From positions 1 to 64,000 of the forward strand of contig JANQPQ010000032.1 in the NCBI GenBank assembly GCA_028285445.1: DNA of 64,000 bases, in the 5' to 3' direction. A model generated the notes under the pieces. The model saw only the letters and a list, made by a program, of their open reading frames with translations. It made no database searches and was not told where the DNA came from. Both the position numbers and the translations under genes were made by a program. This document shows, one piece after another, positions 18,722 through 27,697 of the stretch. Every line of letters begins with the position of its first letter. The first letter of the stretch is position 1. This DNA comes from Cyclobacteriaceae bacterium. GTDB taxonomy: Bacteria; Bacteroidota; Bacteroidia; Cytophagales; Cyclobacteriaceae.

Positions 18722-19393
18722 ATGTTTACGGCCATCTACCCAATGAAACACCACTCCGAGCGTGTGCCGGAAAAGAATTGGAGGAATTTCAATGGGCGTC
18801 CGCTATTCAGAGTTGTATTGGACCTGCTATTGGAGGAGCCCTTAGTTGATAAGGTTATAATTAACACAGATAGTCAAAAAATTAAGACGCTGGTTGCCAA
18901 TCTGGAAGCTGTTACCGTTGTTGATAGGCCATCGGAGCTTTGCGGGGACATGGTGCCAATGAATGATATCATTAACCACGATATATCGCTGGCTGAAGGG
19001 GACCTTTTTTTGCAAACTCACAGTACCAATCCTCTGTTGACACCTGCAACTCTCCACAACGCCCTGCAAAGTTTTCTGGAAGAGAGGGAAAAGTATGACT
19101 CCCTATTTACGGTAACCAAGCATCAAACCAGGCTATACGACAAGAGCGCCAATGCCGTGAATCACGATCCATCGGTTTTAATGAGGACCCAGGATTTAGA
19201 TCCGCTCTTCGAAGAGAACTCCTGCCTTTATGTTTTTTCGCGTGATTCTTTTGAAAGTTCCGGGCATAGAAGAATTGGGAACAAGCCAAAGATGTTTGAA
19301 ATACCTAAATTGGAGGCGGTTGATATAGACAACCCAGAGGATTTTCTACTAGCTGAAGCACTATACAAATTAAGAAATGTCTCTGAAGGATAA
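18722..19393 (+). CDS. CMP-sugar synthetase-like cytidylyltransferase (NeuA/KdsB superfamily)
   Basis: This 223-residue protein has the acylneuraminate cytidylyltransferase layout. The N-terminal nucleotide loop is 'MKHHSERVPEKN' followed by 'GRPLF', the CTP-binding middle is 'LQTHSTNPLL', and a C-terminal 'VDIDNPEDFLLAEAL' provides the metal-binding acidic pair. It should activate an acidic sugar or hydroxy acid as a CMP ester. No NeuB-type PEP condensing enzyme is encoded nearby, so the substrate is probably not an ordinary sialic, legionaminic or pseudaminic acid. It starts 1 base after fcl and overlaps the aldolase gene by 17 bases. Confidence 0.85.
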   Translation: MFTAIYPMKHHSERVPEKNWRNFNGRPLFRVVLDLLLEEPLVDKVIINTDSQKIKTLVANLEAVTVVDRPSELCGDMVPMNDIINHDISLAEGDLFLQTHSTNPLLTPATLHNALQSFLEEREKYDSLFTVTKHQTRLYDKSANAVNHDPSVLMRTQDLDPLFEENSCLYVFSRDSFESSGHRRIGNKPKMFEIPKLEAVDIDNPEDFLLAEALYKLRNVSEG

Positions 19394-20138
19394 GTTAAGA
19401 GAAAACCAGGTCACATTGGGAACCTGGCTAACAATCGGGCACCAATCGGTAGCAGAAATTATGGCCGCTACAGATTTGGAATGGATTGTCATTGATCATG
19501 AACACTCAGTAATAGAGCTATCGGAAATTCAAGGGCTTATCGCCACTATCCAGTCTTATCAAAAAGCGGCCTTGGTAAGGGTAGCCAAAAATGATGAGGT
19601 CTTCATAAAGAAAGTTCTTGATTCTGGAGCTGATGGCGTACTGGTACCGATGGTAAAAACTGCCGAAGAAGCCAGGCAGGCAGTAAGTTATGCCAAATAC
19701 CCTCCAGAGGGAAAGAGGGGTGTTGGTTTGGCCCGGGCCCAAAAGTACGGAACAGGCTTCGAAGAATATTTGCAGTGGCAGGAAAAAGAACTGGTGGTCA
19801 TCGTTCAGATAGAACACATAGACGCTGTTGACAACTTAGAGGAAATTGTTGCTGTAGAGGGCGTCGACGGCATTATTATCGGCCCTTACGACCTATCAGG
19901 ATCTATGGGCTTCCCAGGGGAGTTTGAAAGGGCGGAAGTGATTGGAGCCTTGGAAAGAGTAAAGCAAATCTGTAAAGACACTAATACTGCCATGGGGTAC
20001 CATGTAATCGACCCTGATTTTAAACAGCTGCAAAGTAAAGTTGAGGAAGGTTATGTGTTTCTTGGGTTCAGCCTGGACTTTCTTTTTATAGGCGCAAAAT
20101 TACGTGATGAACTAAAATCCTTTAACAATGGCATCTAA
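19377..20138 (+). CDS. HpcH/HpaI-family aldolase
   Basis: This 253-residue class II pyruvate-type aldolase resembles 2-keto-3-deoxy-L-rhamnonate aldolase and HpaI. Visible residues are D40-H41-E42-H43 (catalytic His region), R68 in 'VRVAKND', the metal ligand E146 in 'VQIEH' and D172 in 'GPYDLSGSMG'. The family reversibly joins pyruvate (or a related enol donor) to an aldehyde. In a polysaccharide locus it could build a 2-keto-3-deoxy acid for activation by the adjacent cytidylyltransferase. It overlaps both neighbours (17 and 11 bases). Confidence 0.9.
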   Translation: MSLKDKLRENQVTLGTWLTIGHQSVAEIMAATDLEWIVIDHEHSVIELSEIQGLIATIQSYQKAALVRVAKNDEVFIKKVLDSGADGVLVPMVKTAEEARQAVSYAKYPPEGKRGVGLARAQKYGTGFEEYLQWQEKELVVIVQIEHIDAVDNLEEIVAVEGVDGIIIGPYDLSGSMGFPGEFERAEVIGALERVKQICKDTNTAMGYHVIDPDFKQLQSKVEEGYVFLGFSLDFLFIGAKLRDELKSFNNGI

Positions 20139-21009
20139 GGTAGTTGTTTTTGGAGGTTCTGGATTCCTTGGCGGATACGTTATCGAGGAGCTTATAAGTC
20201 GTGGTTACGACGCCATTTCTGCAGACATTCAACAATCTGAGTACACCGACCAGCAGAAGTTCGTGGAATGCGATATTTCCAATCGTGAGCAGATAGCTTC
20301 AGTGTTGGAAGGAGGGTTCGACTATGTTTATAACCTCGCTGGATTTGCGAATCTCGATAGGGCCGTAGAAGATCCTATCACCACCGCTCAATTGAACATT
20401 GTTGGAAATCTTAACATCCTGGAAGCTGTTCGAAATACATCTATTAAAAGATTCATTTTCGCTAGCAGTGCTTATGCCATGAGCGACAAGGGTTCATTTT
20501 ATGGTATCAGCAAATTAGCATCGGAAAAATTCGTGGAAGAGTATAGCAAGAAGTATGATCTTGACTATACCATCGTTAGATATGGATCAGTTTATAGCGA
20601 ACGCCGTTTTGAGAACAATTATATCTATCACCTGATCAAAGAGGCAATTGAGACCAACCGTATCAATCATCCTGGAGATGGTGAAGAAATTCGTGAGTAT
20701 ATACACGCGGCAGATGCGGCAAAGCTTTCAGTGAAGATACTTGATGGAGAGGAGTATTTAAATCAGCATGTAATACTCACAGGCCTGGAGCGAATGAAAA
20801 GGAGTGAGCTTTTCTCTATGATTAAGGAGATACTGAATAGTGACCTTGACATTAGTTACGAGTCAAATGTGGTGCCTAACCACTATAAGCTATCACCATA
20901 TTCATTTCACCCCACAATTAGTAAAAAGCTAATATCCAACCCGTTTATTGACATGGGCCAGGGTATTTTGGAGTGCATAAAAGAAATTCATAGCAGCAAA
21001 GAAGAATGA
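20128..21009 (+). CDS. NAD-dependent epimerase/dehydratase (SDR)
   Basis: This 293-residue extended SDR has 'FGGSGFLGGY' for NAD(P) binding, 'NLAGFANLDRAVEDP' and the catalytic 'YGISK'. It lacks the 'STDE' dehydratase motif, so a reductase or epimerase role is more likely than dehydration. The substrate is unknown. It is part of the overlapping seven-gene module (11 bases with the aldolase, 4 with the cyclase). It could in principle replace the missing RfbD reductase, but its coupling argues that it serves the CMP-linked pathway. Confidence 0.85.
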   Translation: MASKVVVFGGSGFLGGYVIEELISRGYDAISADIQQSEYTDQQKFVECDISNREQIASVLEGGFDYVYNLAGFANLDRAVEDPITTAQLNIVGNLNILEAVRNTSIKRFIFASSAYAMSDKGSFYGISKLASEKFVEEYSKKYDLDYTIVRYGSVYSERRFENNYIYHLIKEAIETNRINHPGDGEEIREYIHAADAAKLSVKILDGEEYLNQHVILTGLERMKRSELFSMIKEILNSDLDISYESNVVPNHYKLSPYSFHPTISKKLISNPFIDMGQGILECIKEIHSSKEE

Positions 21010-21668
21010 AGTGGGTTTATCTTTCTTACGAATTGAGTTCAGACCTCAGTATGTATGGCAATGGCCAAAGAATTGAGATAAAGCAAGAACGAAGCATAGC
21101 CAAGGGCGATACTTCTAACAATACTTCGCTATCTCTGCCAGCGCACTATGGTACCCATATCGATTATCCATTTCATTTCGGTAAAGATGGAACCACAGGC
21201 AGCGAATACTCCGCTGACTTCTTTGTTTTTGGTAATGTTCAGCACGCAGAAATTGATCCCAATAAAGAAAGCCTGCTTATTGAATTTTCAGACTTGAAAT
21301 TTGACGAGCTCAATTCGCAATGTGATTTCCTTATTGTGAAAACGGGGATGTCATCCAAAAGAGAACACGAAGATTATTGGAATAGAAACTTCGGGTTTGC
21401 TCCCGGCATCGCTAACGACCTGCGCAAGGCCATGCCAAATCTCCGTGCCATTGGTTTCGATTCTATATCTCTCACCAGCTACCAGCATCGTGAAGATGGA
21501 CGGGTAGCGCACAGAGAGTTTTTGCTGGACAACAAGATTTTGATTGTTGAAGACATGGACTTATTGAACTACTCAGCAGAAACTGTTGTGGAGAGGCTAA
21601 TAGTAGCACCGCTCAGGTTTAGCCAGGCTGATGGTAGCCCTGTTACTGTTATGGCCTTAGTGAAATGA
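21006..21668 (+). CDS. Cyclase-family metal-dependent hydrolase (kynurenine formamidase-like)
   Basis: This 220-residue protein of the PF04199 type contains the metal-binding motif H47-x-G49-T50-H51-x-D53 with H57 in 'HYGTHIDYPFHF'. The family includes kynurenine formamidase and isatin hydrolase, which open amide or lactam bonds. Here the enzyme may hydrolyse a lactone, lactam or N-formyl group on a sugar acid. No tryptophan-degradation genes are nearby. Overlaps of 4 bases on both sides tie it to the module. Confidence 0.87.
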   Translation: MKWVYLSYELSSDLSMYGNGQRIEIKQERSIAKGDTSNNTSLSLPAHYGTHIDYPFHFGKDGTTGSEYSADFFVFGNVQHAEIDPNKESLLIEFSDLKFDELNSQCDFLIVKTGMSSKREHEDYWNRNFGFAPGIANDLRKAMPNLRAIGFDSISLTSYQHREDGRVAHREFLLDNKILIVEDMDLLNYSAETVVERLIVAPLRFSQADGSPVTVMALVK

Positions 21669-22312
21669 AGTACCGAGCTTTCTTTTTTGATTTTGATGGT
21701 GTAATTGCCGAGTCTGTTAATGTCAAGACCGAAGCCTTCTACCAGATATACTTCAAGTATGGAGAAGAGATAGCCGAAAAAGTCAAAGCTCATCATTTGG
21801 CTAATGGGGGCATGTCGAGGTTTGAGAAAATAAAGTTATATCGCCAGGGGTATCTTCAACTTGAACCAGACGCGGAAGCGGAGAAACAGGATGCAGAGAG
21901 CTTCTCATCCTTAGTTGTGCAAAAAGTAATTGAATCTCCTTTCGTTGATGGAGCTATTTCTTTTCTGGAGGAACACCACACAACAAAAGATCAGTTTGTA
22001 ATTTCTGGAACACCCACCAGCGAATTACGCCAGATTATCGCGGCCAGAAACTTAGATAAGTACTTTTTGCAGAGCTATGGATCGCCCGAATCCAAGCATC
22101 ACTGGATTAACCATATCTTGAACGAACGGGGTTATGCTCCCCAAGAATGCTTGTTTTTTGGAGATGCAAAAGCAGACTTCAATGCGGCTCAACAAGGTGA
22201 GACAGACTTCATATTGAGAGAAACTCCGGAAAACATAGAACTCTTCAAAGACTATAAAGGCCGAAGATTCAGTACTTTTGCTGAGCTGAAGGACTTGAAT
22301 ATAAGTGCATGA
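21665..22312 (+). CDS. HAD-superfamily hydrolase
   Basis: This 215-residue HAD phosphatase of the phosphoglycolate-phosphatase type has motif I 'DFDGVIAES' (nucleophile D9, acid/base D11), motif II 'ISGTP' and motif IV 'FFGDAKAD'. A helical cap follows motif I. It probably removes phosphate from an intermediate of the neighbouring pathway before activation with CMP, the role KdsC plays in Kdo synthesis. The substrate is unknown. It is coupled by 4-base overlaps on both sides. Confidence 0.88.
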   Translation: MKYRAFFFDFDGVIAESVNVKTEAFYQIYFKYGEEIAEKVKAHHLANGGMSRFEKIKLYRQGYLQLEPDAEAEKQDAESFSSLVVQKVIESPFVDGAISFLEEHHTTKDQFVISGTPTSELRQIIAARNLDKYFLQSYGSPESKHHWINHILNERGYAPQECLFFGDAKADFNAAQQGETDFILRETPENIELFKDYKGRRFSTFAELKDLNISA

Positions 22313-23259
22313 AAATTCTTTTGACTTCTACTTCTTTTATGGATGCCAAAGGCCGGCACCAGGAGGAGCTTTCGCAGACTGGCTGGGAAATTGAGACGCT
22401 GAGGGGACCGGTTGGGGCTGACAAACTGCTACCAATAGTGCACAACTATGATGGCATCATTTGCGGCGATGATGAATACAACAAGGAGGTCTTAACGGCC
22501 GGTAAATCGGGGAAACTTAAGATACTATCAAAATATGGCATAGGGCTTGACCGCATTGATTTAGAAGCCGCAGCTGACCTTGGTATTGAAGTGAGGAGAT
22601 GCCATGGTGTTAACCAGGTAGCAGTAGCCGAGCATGTTATTGGGCTAATTCTAAGCTTTTATAAGAATATCCATCTTGAATACGCTATAACTACTAACGG
22701 TGGCTGGCAGCGCATGATCGGTGAAGAAGTGGCAGGCAAGAAAATAGGCATTATAGGTTTGGGCCAGATTGGAAAAGAAGTTGCCATCAGGGCTGCTGCC
22801 ATGGGAATGGAAGTTTCAGCATTTGATTCTTACCCCGATATGGATTTTATAGAAACTCATAAGATTAATCAAGCAAGCAACGTTGATGATCTGCTTGGTG
22901 CTGTTGACATAGTTTCACTTAACACCCCATTAACAGAACAAACCCGCCATTTAATCAATACCCCCAGGGTACAGTCTGTAATAAAGGAAGGCACGCTAAT
23001 AGTTAATACCGCGAGGGGTGGCCTGGTGGATGAGAGCGCAATAATAGAGGGAATCCAGTCTAAAAGATTGGCGGGCTATGTGACCGATGTACTTGATGTA
23101 GAGCCAATGGATCCTTCGCATCCATTTAAGGAATACGATAATATTTTGATCACCCCCCACATCGGTTCCAGAACTAAGCAAAGTATTCAAAGACAAGGGG
23201 CAATGGCCGTTAATAATTTACGCCAGTACCTGGAGTCACTAGAACCCCAAAATGAGTAG
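22309..23259 (+). CDS. D-isomer-specific 2-hydroxyacid dehydrogenase
   Basis: This 316-residue protein is of the phosphoglycerate dehydrogenase type without the ACT domain. It contains 'GLGQIGKEV' for NAD binding, 'NTARGGLVDE' with the substrate-binding Arg, 'DVLDVEP' with the Glu and 'TPHIG' with the catalytic His. It interconverts a 2-keto acid and a D-2-hydroxy acid. In this setting it may supply or reduce a small 2-keto acid used by the aldolase. It overlaps the HAD gene by 4 bases and the FAD-protein gene by 8. Confidence 0.9.
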   Translation: MKILLTSTSFMDAKGRHQEELSQTGWEIETLRGPVGADKLLPIVHNYDGIICGDDEYNKEVLTAGKSGKLKILSKYGIGLDRIDLEAAADLGIEVRRCHGVNQVAVAEHVIGLILSFYKNIHLEYAITTNGGWQRMIGEEVAGKKIGIIGLGQIGKEVAIRAAAMGMEVSAFDSYPDMDFIETHKINQASNVDDLLGAVDIVSLNTPLTEQTRHLINTPRVQSVIKEGTLIVNTARGGLVDESAIIEGIQSKRLAGYVTDVLDVEPMDPSHPFKEYDNILITPHIGSRTKQSIQRQGAMAVNNLRQYLESLEPQNE

Positions 23260-24523
23260 TAAGAATATCGCAATAGTAGGAGCAGGTATTACCGGCATAT
23301 CCCTGGGAAGAATGCTTGCCGAGGATCATAATGTCACCATTTTTGAAGCTTCAGATCAGATTGGTGGATTGATAAAATGCAAGGATGTGAATGGCAACCT
23401 TTATCATCTTGTTGGGGGCCATGTATTTAACTCCAAGAATGAGGAAGTCCTCAACTGGTTCTGGTCATTCTTCGACAAAGACAATGAATTCAATCTGGCC
23501 TCAAGAAAAGCGCAGATCTTGCTGAATGGTCGCTATGTGGATTACCCAATTGAGTACCACATCTACCAATTAGAGCAAGAAAAAGCATTGGCATCAATCA
23601 ACGATCTTAAGCAGCAACTGGCCAGCGGTAACACGGCGTCGGCAACCACCTTTGGGGAGTTCCTGCATGCCAATTTTGGCCCAACTCTCTTTGATTGTTA
23701 TTTTAGACCGTACAACGAGAAAATCTGGAAAACAGATCTGTACGAAATGCCGCTGGAATGGCTTGATGGTAAACTACCAATGCCAAACCACGAGGAGATT
23801 CTCCAGAAAAATATTTTGCGCAGTACGGAGGTAGACATGGTCCATTCTTCTTTCTACTATCCAATTAAGGGTGGCAGCCAGCATATTATTGACAGGCTTG
23901 CGCAGGGTTTAGAAATCGAAACTCAACATCCAGTCAAAAGTATAGGCAGGAATGGAGAGAAGTATTCCATTGACGAACACCCTGATGAGTTTGATGCGGT
24001 AGTGTATACCGGGGATATCCGAAAGCTACCTGCTGTCTTGCCCAACACCATTCCTGGTAAATTGGCAGAGCTGCTCTCCACACTGGAATCCAACGGGACG
24101 AGCAATGTGCTTTGTGAATGTGATAAGAACGATTTAAGCTGGCTTTACCTTCCTGATACCGATGTGAAATGTCATCGCATAATATATACTGGTAACTTTA
24201 GCGAGGAAAACAGTAATTGTCCGGACGGGAGATCGACTTGCGTTGTTGAATTTTCAGGGACCTTTGAAGAGCAGGAAATGCATGCCGAAATTGAAAAGCT
24301 TCCTGGTAATTTAAAGCCAATTGCTTCCAATCTTAGCAACGCTTCTTATGTTATTCAAAACAAGGAAAGTCGTCAAATCATCAACAAGGTGAAGGAGACT
24401 CTTGGCAGTCAGCAATTTTTTATAATGGGAAGGTTTGCAGAATGGGAGTATTACAACATGGATAAATGCATGGAGGCTTCCTTAAATTTGACTAAGACCA
24501 TTAACAAGGTTTTTGTGAACTAA
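23252..24523 (+). CDS. FAD-binding amine-oxidase/UDP-galactopyranose-mutase-like protein
   Basis: This 423-residue flavoprotein has an N-terminal dinucleotide fold 'IVGAGITGISLGRML', then 'EASDQIGGLIK' and 'GGHVFNSKNEEV'. Middle segments such as 'YFRPYNEKIWK' recall the protoporphyrinogen-oxidase-like and UGM-like proteins of O-antigen loci. It may be a mutase or an oxidase acting on an activated sugar; this cannot be settled from the sequence. It is the last of the seven overlapping genes, with a 10-base gap to the next glycosyltransferase. Confidence 0.82.
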   Translation: MSSKNIAIVGAGITGISLGRMLAEDHNVTIFEASDQIGGLIKCKDVNGNLYHLVGGHVFNSKNEEVLNWFWSFFDKDNEFNLASRKAQILLNGRYVDYPIEYHIYQLEQEKALASINDLKQQLASGNTASATTFGEFLHANFGPTLFDCYFRPYNEKIWKTDLYEMPLEWLDGKLPMPNHEEILQKNILRSTEVDMVHSSFYYPIKGGSQHIIDRLAQGLEIETQHPVKSIGRNGEKYSIDEHPDEFDAVVYTGDIRKLPAVLPNTIPGKLAELLSTLESNGTSNVLCECDKNDLSWLYLPDTDVKCHRIIYTGNFSEENSNCPDGRSTCVVEFSGTFEEQEMHAEIEKLPGNLKPIASNLSNASYVIQNKESRQIINKVKETLGSQQFFIMGRFAEWEYYNMDKCMEASLNLTKTINKVFVN

Positions 24524-24533
24524 CAGCTTTAAG

Positions 24534-25328
24534 ATGTTATTTGGTAATAAAGAAGTGAAACACTACGCTAACTCACCCGAGACAATCATCATTCTAAATA
24601 CTTTTGAAAGAGAAGATATTGCTCTCAAATCGATAGAGTCGTTGTTGGGCGCTATTGATGGTAGCAGAGATCGCATAAAGGTGATCATATCTGATGCAAC
24701 CAAAACGATGGGCAAAGTGGAGAAGATCAATAACATGTCTGTGGACGACGTTATCTGGACTCCAAAGTTTACATCAGCCGCAAGTTCCAGAAACATAGCT
24801 GTTACTTACGCCCTTGATAAATATAACTCAGAGTTTATTTGCTTCCTGGAAGATGATTTTGAATATACCGATGAATGGTACGAAGCGCTGGTAACTGCTA
24901 CCCGAGAGAATTATGGTAAAATGTCACCCTGGGATTTAGCATATGGCGTGTTCACAGCATCGCCGCACTGGCTACCAAAAGACAGGCTAAAAACAGATAA
25001 AAAAGCTGGATTGGACGCCTACATTTTTGGTGCAGTAGCCGATCAGCGCTTTATGCCGTTATCACATTATTTATCGGTTTTTAGGTTCTGGGATCCCGAT
25101 ATACTGGGGGTGAGTTATTGCCAAACGGGTATGCAAACATCACGCAATGTAATGAGAGGTTATTGTGGTGGAATACTAACCGGGAAGGATCTTTGCCGGC
25201 CAATACCAGAGCAAGAAAGCACCTGGCGCGAAGGTCGCAAGGATGTCGGTCCGCCGGCACATGACATGGACACGAAAAAATTCAAGGTGATTAGGGAGCA
25301 AGCTGCCAAACAAACACGATCGGAGTAA
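24534..25328 (+). CDS. GT-A fold glycosyltransferase (family 2-like)
   Basis: This 264-residue protein starts with 'IIILNTFEREDIALKSIESL', the usual first strand and helix of a family 2 transferase. It has an acidic metal/nucleotide motif 'FLEDDFEY' at residues 104-111, preceded by 'SSRNIAV'. The C-terminal part is not a standard GT2 tail. There is no membrane segment. It probably transfers one sugar of the repeat unit at the cytoplasmic face; donor and acceptor are unknown. Confidence 0.75.
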   Translation: MLFGNKEVKHYANSPETIIILNTFEREDIALKSIESLLGAIDGSRDRIKVIISDATKTMGKVEKINNMSVDDVIWTPKFTSAASSRNIAVTYALDKYNSEFICFLEDDFEYTDEWYEALVTATRENYGKMSPWDLAYGVFTASPHWLPKDRLKTDKKAGLDAYIFGAVADQRFMPLSHYLSVFRFWDPDILGVSYCQTGMQTSRNVMRGYCGGILTGKDLCRPIPEQESTWREGRKDVGPPAHDMDTKKFKVIREQAAKQTRSE

Positions 25329-25335
25329 CCTGTAA

Positions 25336-26790
25336 ATGGACTGGTCTCTAACCAAACTAGCTGGCCGTCTCTGGAATTCCCCAACCTTTACCACCTGGGG
25401 TCAGTTCGGTGCCAAGGTTATAAACCTGGTACTGGTTACACCACTAATCCTGCGCATTTTTCCAGCTGAAGAAGTTTCGGTTTGGTTTCTTTTTACATCA
25501 ATCATCGCCCTAGCCAATCTAATTGATCTCGGATTTCTGCCAACAATCTCTCGCATGGTTGCTTTCGTAATGGGTGGGGCAACTGATATTAGAGGTTTTC
25601 GGAACCCAGACGCTAAAGTGCAAAATCTGGATACTCCCGATAGAGATTTGCTGAGGAAGTTAGTGTCTAATTCTAACCTGATCTACCTGGTGCTTGGTGT
25701 TGCTGAGTTAACTCTGCTCGCAACTTTAGGAACCCTCATGCTTAAAACGCCGATGTCGCAATTGGCTGACCCTACCCGTTTTTGGTATGCCTGGTTCATA
25801 ATCTGTGGCACCGGAACAGTTGTTTTCTATGGCAGGCGATTCACGAGCATACTGGTTGGCATGAACTACGTTTCTGCTGCCAACCGCATTCAGATATTCG
25901 CCATGCTTGGTAGTATCATTTCGTCTTTTATTGTGCTTTATACCGGTGGCGACATACTTGCCCTGGTAATTGTGCAGCAGCTTTTCGGAGTATTAGCAGT
26001 TGTTCTTGCCCGGAGGCTCCTAGGTAAGTTAGCTCCTGATTTGGTTGGTAAGGGCCTATTTCATTATGACAAAGAGATATTTTCTGCAGCTTGGGCACCA
26101 GCTTGGAGGTCGGCCATTGGCATTTTGGGCTCGGTTGGCGTAACACAGGCTTCGGGGGTAATATTCGCCCAATTTGGAGATTCCGAGACCTTGGCATCTT
26201 ATCTTCTGAGCCTTCGAGTAATGACATTGATTTCGCAATTCTCGCAAGCGCCATTCTACTCAAAAGTGCCGGTATTTAGCAGATTAAGAGCTGAACAAAA
26301 CTTGCAGGAGTTAAAGAGGCAAACTGCCTCGGCAATGAATAAATCACTACTGGTGTTTGTTGTTGGGGTATCTTTCACTGGTTTCTTGGCCCAATTCCTT
26401 TTAGGGTTAATTGAATCCAATACCTCGTTCGTATCTAATCCCATATGGATAGCTATGTCGTTTATCTGGTACCTGGAAAGGCATCATGCCATGCATGCCC
26501 AAGTTTATAGTACCACCAACCACATTCCATTTCACATACCCATAATTATTTCAGGAAGCATAAATTTGGCGATAAGTATTCTGGCTGTTAAGACATATGG
26601 GGTTTGGGCCTTTATTGGTGCCCATTTCATATCCAATCTTCTTATTAATAATTGGTGGAACGTGCGCATTTCATTGCGATCTATAAAGTCAGGTTTCTAC
26701 TCATATTTTCGGCAAAGTGCTTTGCTTCCCACCTTAGCTCTTATCTTTGCATTACTAATTTTATACCTGGCCCCTAATTGGCCATTGTAG
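25336..26790 (+). CDS. Wzx-like polysaccharide flippase (first copy)
   Basis: This 484-residue multi-pass membrane protein, about 12 to 14 hydrophobic segments, is of the MATE/MOP polysaccharide-transport type. It has amphipathic basic loops and no other domain. It should move undecaprenyl-diphosphate-linked repeat units across the inner membrane. A second flippase-like gene lies at 40306. It starts 7 bases after the preceding glycosyltransferase gene. Confidence 0.82.
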   Translation: MDWSLTKLAGRLWNSPTFTTWGQFGAKVINLVLVTPLILRIFPAEEVSVWFLFTSIIALANLIDLGFLPTISRMVAFVMGGATDIRGFRNPDAKVQNLDTPDRDLLRKLVSNSNLIYLVLGVAELTLLATLGTLMLKTPMSQLADPTRFWYAWFIICGTGTVVFYGRRFTSILVGMNYVSAANRIQIFAMLGSIISSFIVLYTGGDILALVIVQQLFGVLAVVLARRLLGKLAPDLVGKGLFHYDKEIFSAAWAPAWRSAIGILGSVGVTQASGVIFAQFGDSETLASYLLSLRVMTLISQFSQAPFYSKVPVFSRLRAEQNLQELKRQTASAMNKSLLVFVVGVSFTGFLAQFLLGLIESNTSFVSNPIWIAMSFIWYLERHHAMHAQVYSTTNHIPFHIPIIISGSINLAISILAVKTYGVWAFIGAHFISNLLINNWWNVRISLRSIKSGFYSYFRQSALLPTLALIFALLILYLAPNWPL

Positions 26791-26794
26791 TTAA

Positions 26795-27697
26795 ATGTCA
26801 AGTAATAAGTCACTTAGGCAAATGATTTCAGAGTCAATTGTGCCAATTTTTGTTGATCGATATACCACCTTACCAGGCAAACCCAAAAAGTCTTTTTTAC
26901 AACGACTGATTACCACCAACAAGTACAGGCTGGCCTCGGTATCCGGTGCGTTCGCCGGCGAGAATGAAAGGAAGTTCCGCCTTTTTAAAAACAAGCACCG
27001 TGGAGACAGGTGCTTTATTATTGGCAATGGTCCTAGCCTAAATAACTTGGATCTAACGAAGTTAAGCGGGGAGACCTGTTTTGGCGTTAATGCCATCTAT
27101 ACCAATTTCAACAAGATGGGCTTTTACCCGACTTACTATGTTCTGGAAGATAATCTGGTTGCTGAAGATAGATTTGAGGAGATTAATGAATACCGGGAAA
27201 GCACAAAGTTTATTGGGTCTCATCTGTCTTATTGCATTAATACTGATGAAAAAACGGTTTGGCTGAACACCATCATGGACTACCGGGAATATGAGAACTT
27301 CCCACACTTTTCAACCAATGCCGTAAGAAGGCTTTGGGTGGGTGGCACCGTAACTTATTTGTGCCTGCAATTAGCCTATTTCATGGGCTTTGAGAAGGTA
27401 TATCTAATTGGTTTCGATCATAATTATGTCATATCAGATCATGTAGAAGTGAATGGCACGGAGCTAACCTCTACTGCAGATGATGAGAACCATTTCAATG
27501 CTGACTACTTTGGAAAGGGCAAAAGGTGGCACGATCCTCGGGTAGATAGAATGGAGCAGGCTTATATAAAAGCCAAGAAGTTCTTCGAATTAGACGGCAG
27601 GCACATTTATAACTCCACGGCTGGGGGCAAACTAGAGGTTTTCGAGAGAGTGCCGTACGAGCAATTATTTACTGAACAGCATTTGAAATCAAAATGA
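26795..27697 (+). CDS. DUF115 (MptE/Maf-like) protein, candidate glycosyltransferase
   Basis: This 300-residue protein contains the DUF115 signature 'CFIIGNGPSLNN' (near residues 70-81), followed by 'FGVNAIY', 'YYVLEDN' and later 'VYLIGFDHNY'. The family includes the archaeal 6-hydroxymethylpterin pyrophosphokinase MptE and the Maf flagellin glycosyltransferases that use CMP-nonulosonates. It shares the GxGPSL loop with GT42 sialyltransferases. In this locus a glycosyltransferase using the CMP-activated product of 18722-24523 is the most attractive role; this is inference. It overlaps the next gene by 4 bases. Confidence 0.75.
   Translation: MSSNKSLRQMISESIVPIFVDRYTTLPGKPKKSFLQRLITTNKYRLASVSGAFAGENERKFRLFKNKHRGDRCFIIGNGPSLNNLDLTKLSGETCFGVNAIYTNFNKMGFYPTYYVLEDNLVAEDRFEEINEYRESTKFIGSHLSYCINTDEKTVWLNTIMDYREYENFPHFSTNAVRRLWVGGTVTYLCLQLAYFMGFEKVYLIGFDHNYVISDHVEVNGTELTSTADDENHFNADYFGKGKRWHDPRVDRMEQAYIKAKKFFELDGRHIYNSTAGGKLEVFERVPYEQLFTEQHLKSK

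Noticed and set aside
19377-20138. PEP mutase and a phosphonate pathway (same enzyme superfamily as the aldolase)
   Set aside because: The protein has HpcH/HpaI motifs (DHEH, QIEH, GPYDLSG), and no phosphonopyruvate decarboxylase or aminotransferase partner is present.
18722-24523. Reading the CMP-module as a normal sialic, legionaminic, pseudaminic or Kdo pathway
   Set aside because: No NeuB or KdsA-like condensing enzyme and no NeuC-like hydrolysing epimerase or PseB/PseC-type set belongs to the module; the WecB at 39207 is of the non-hydrolysing kind.
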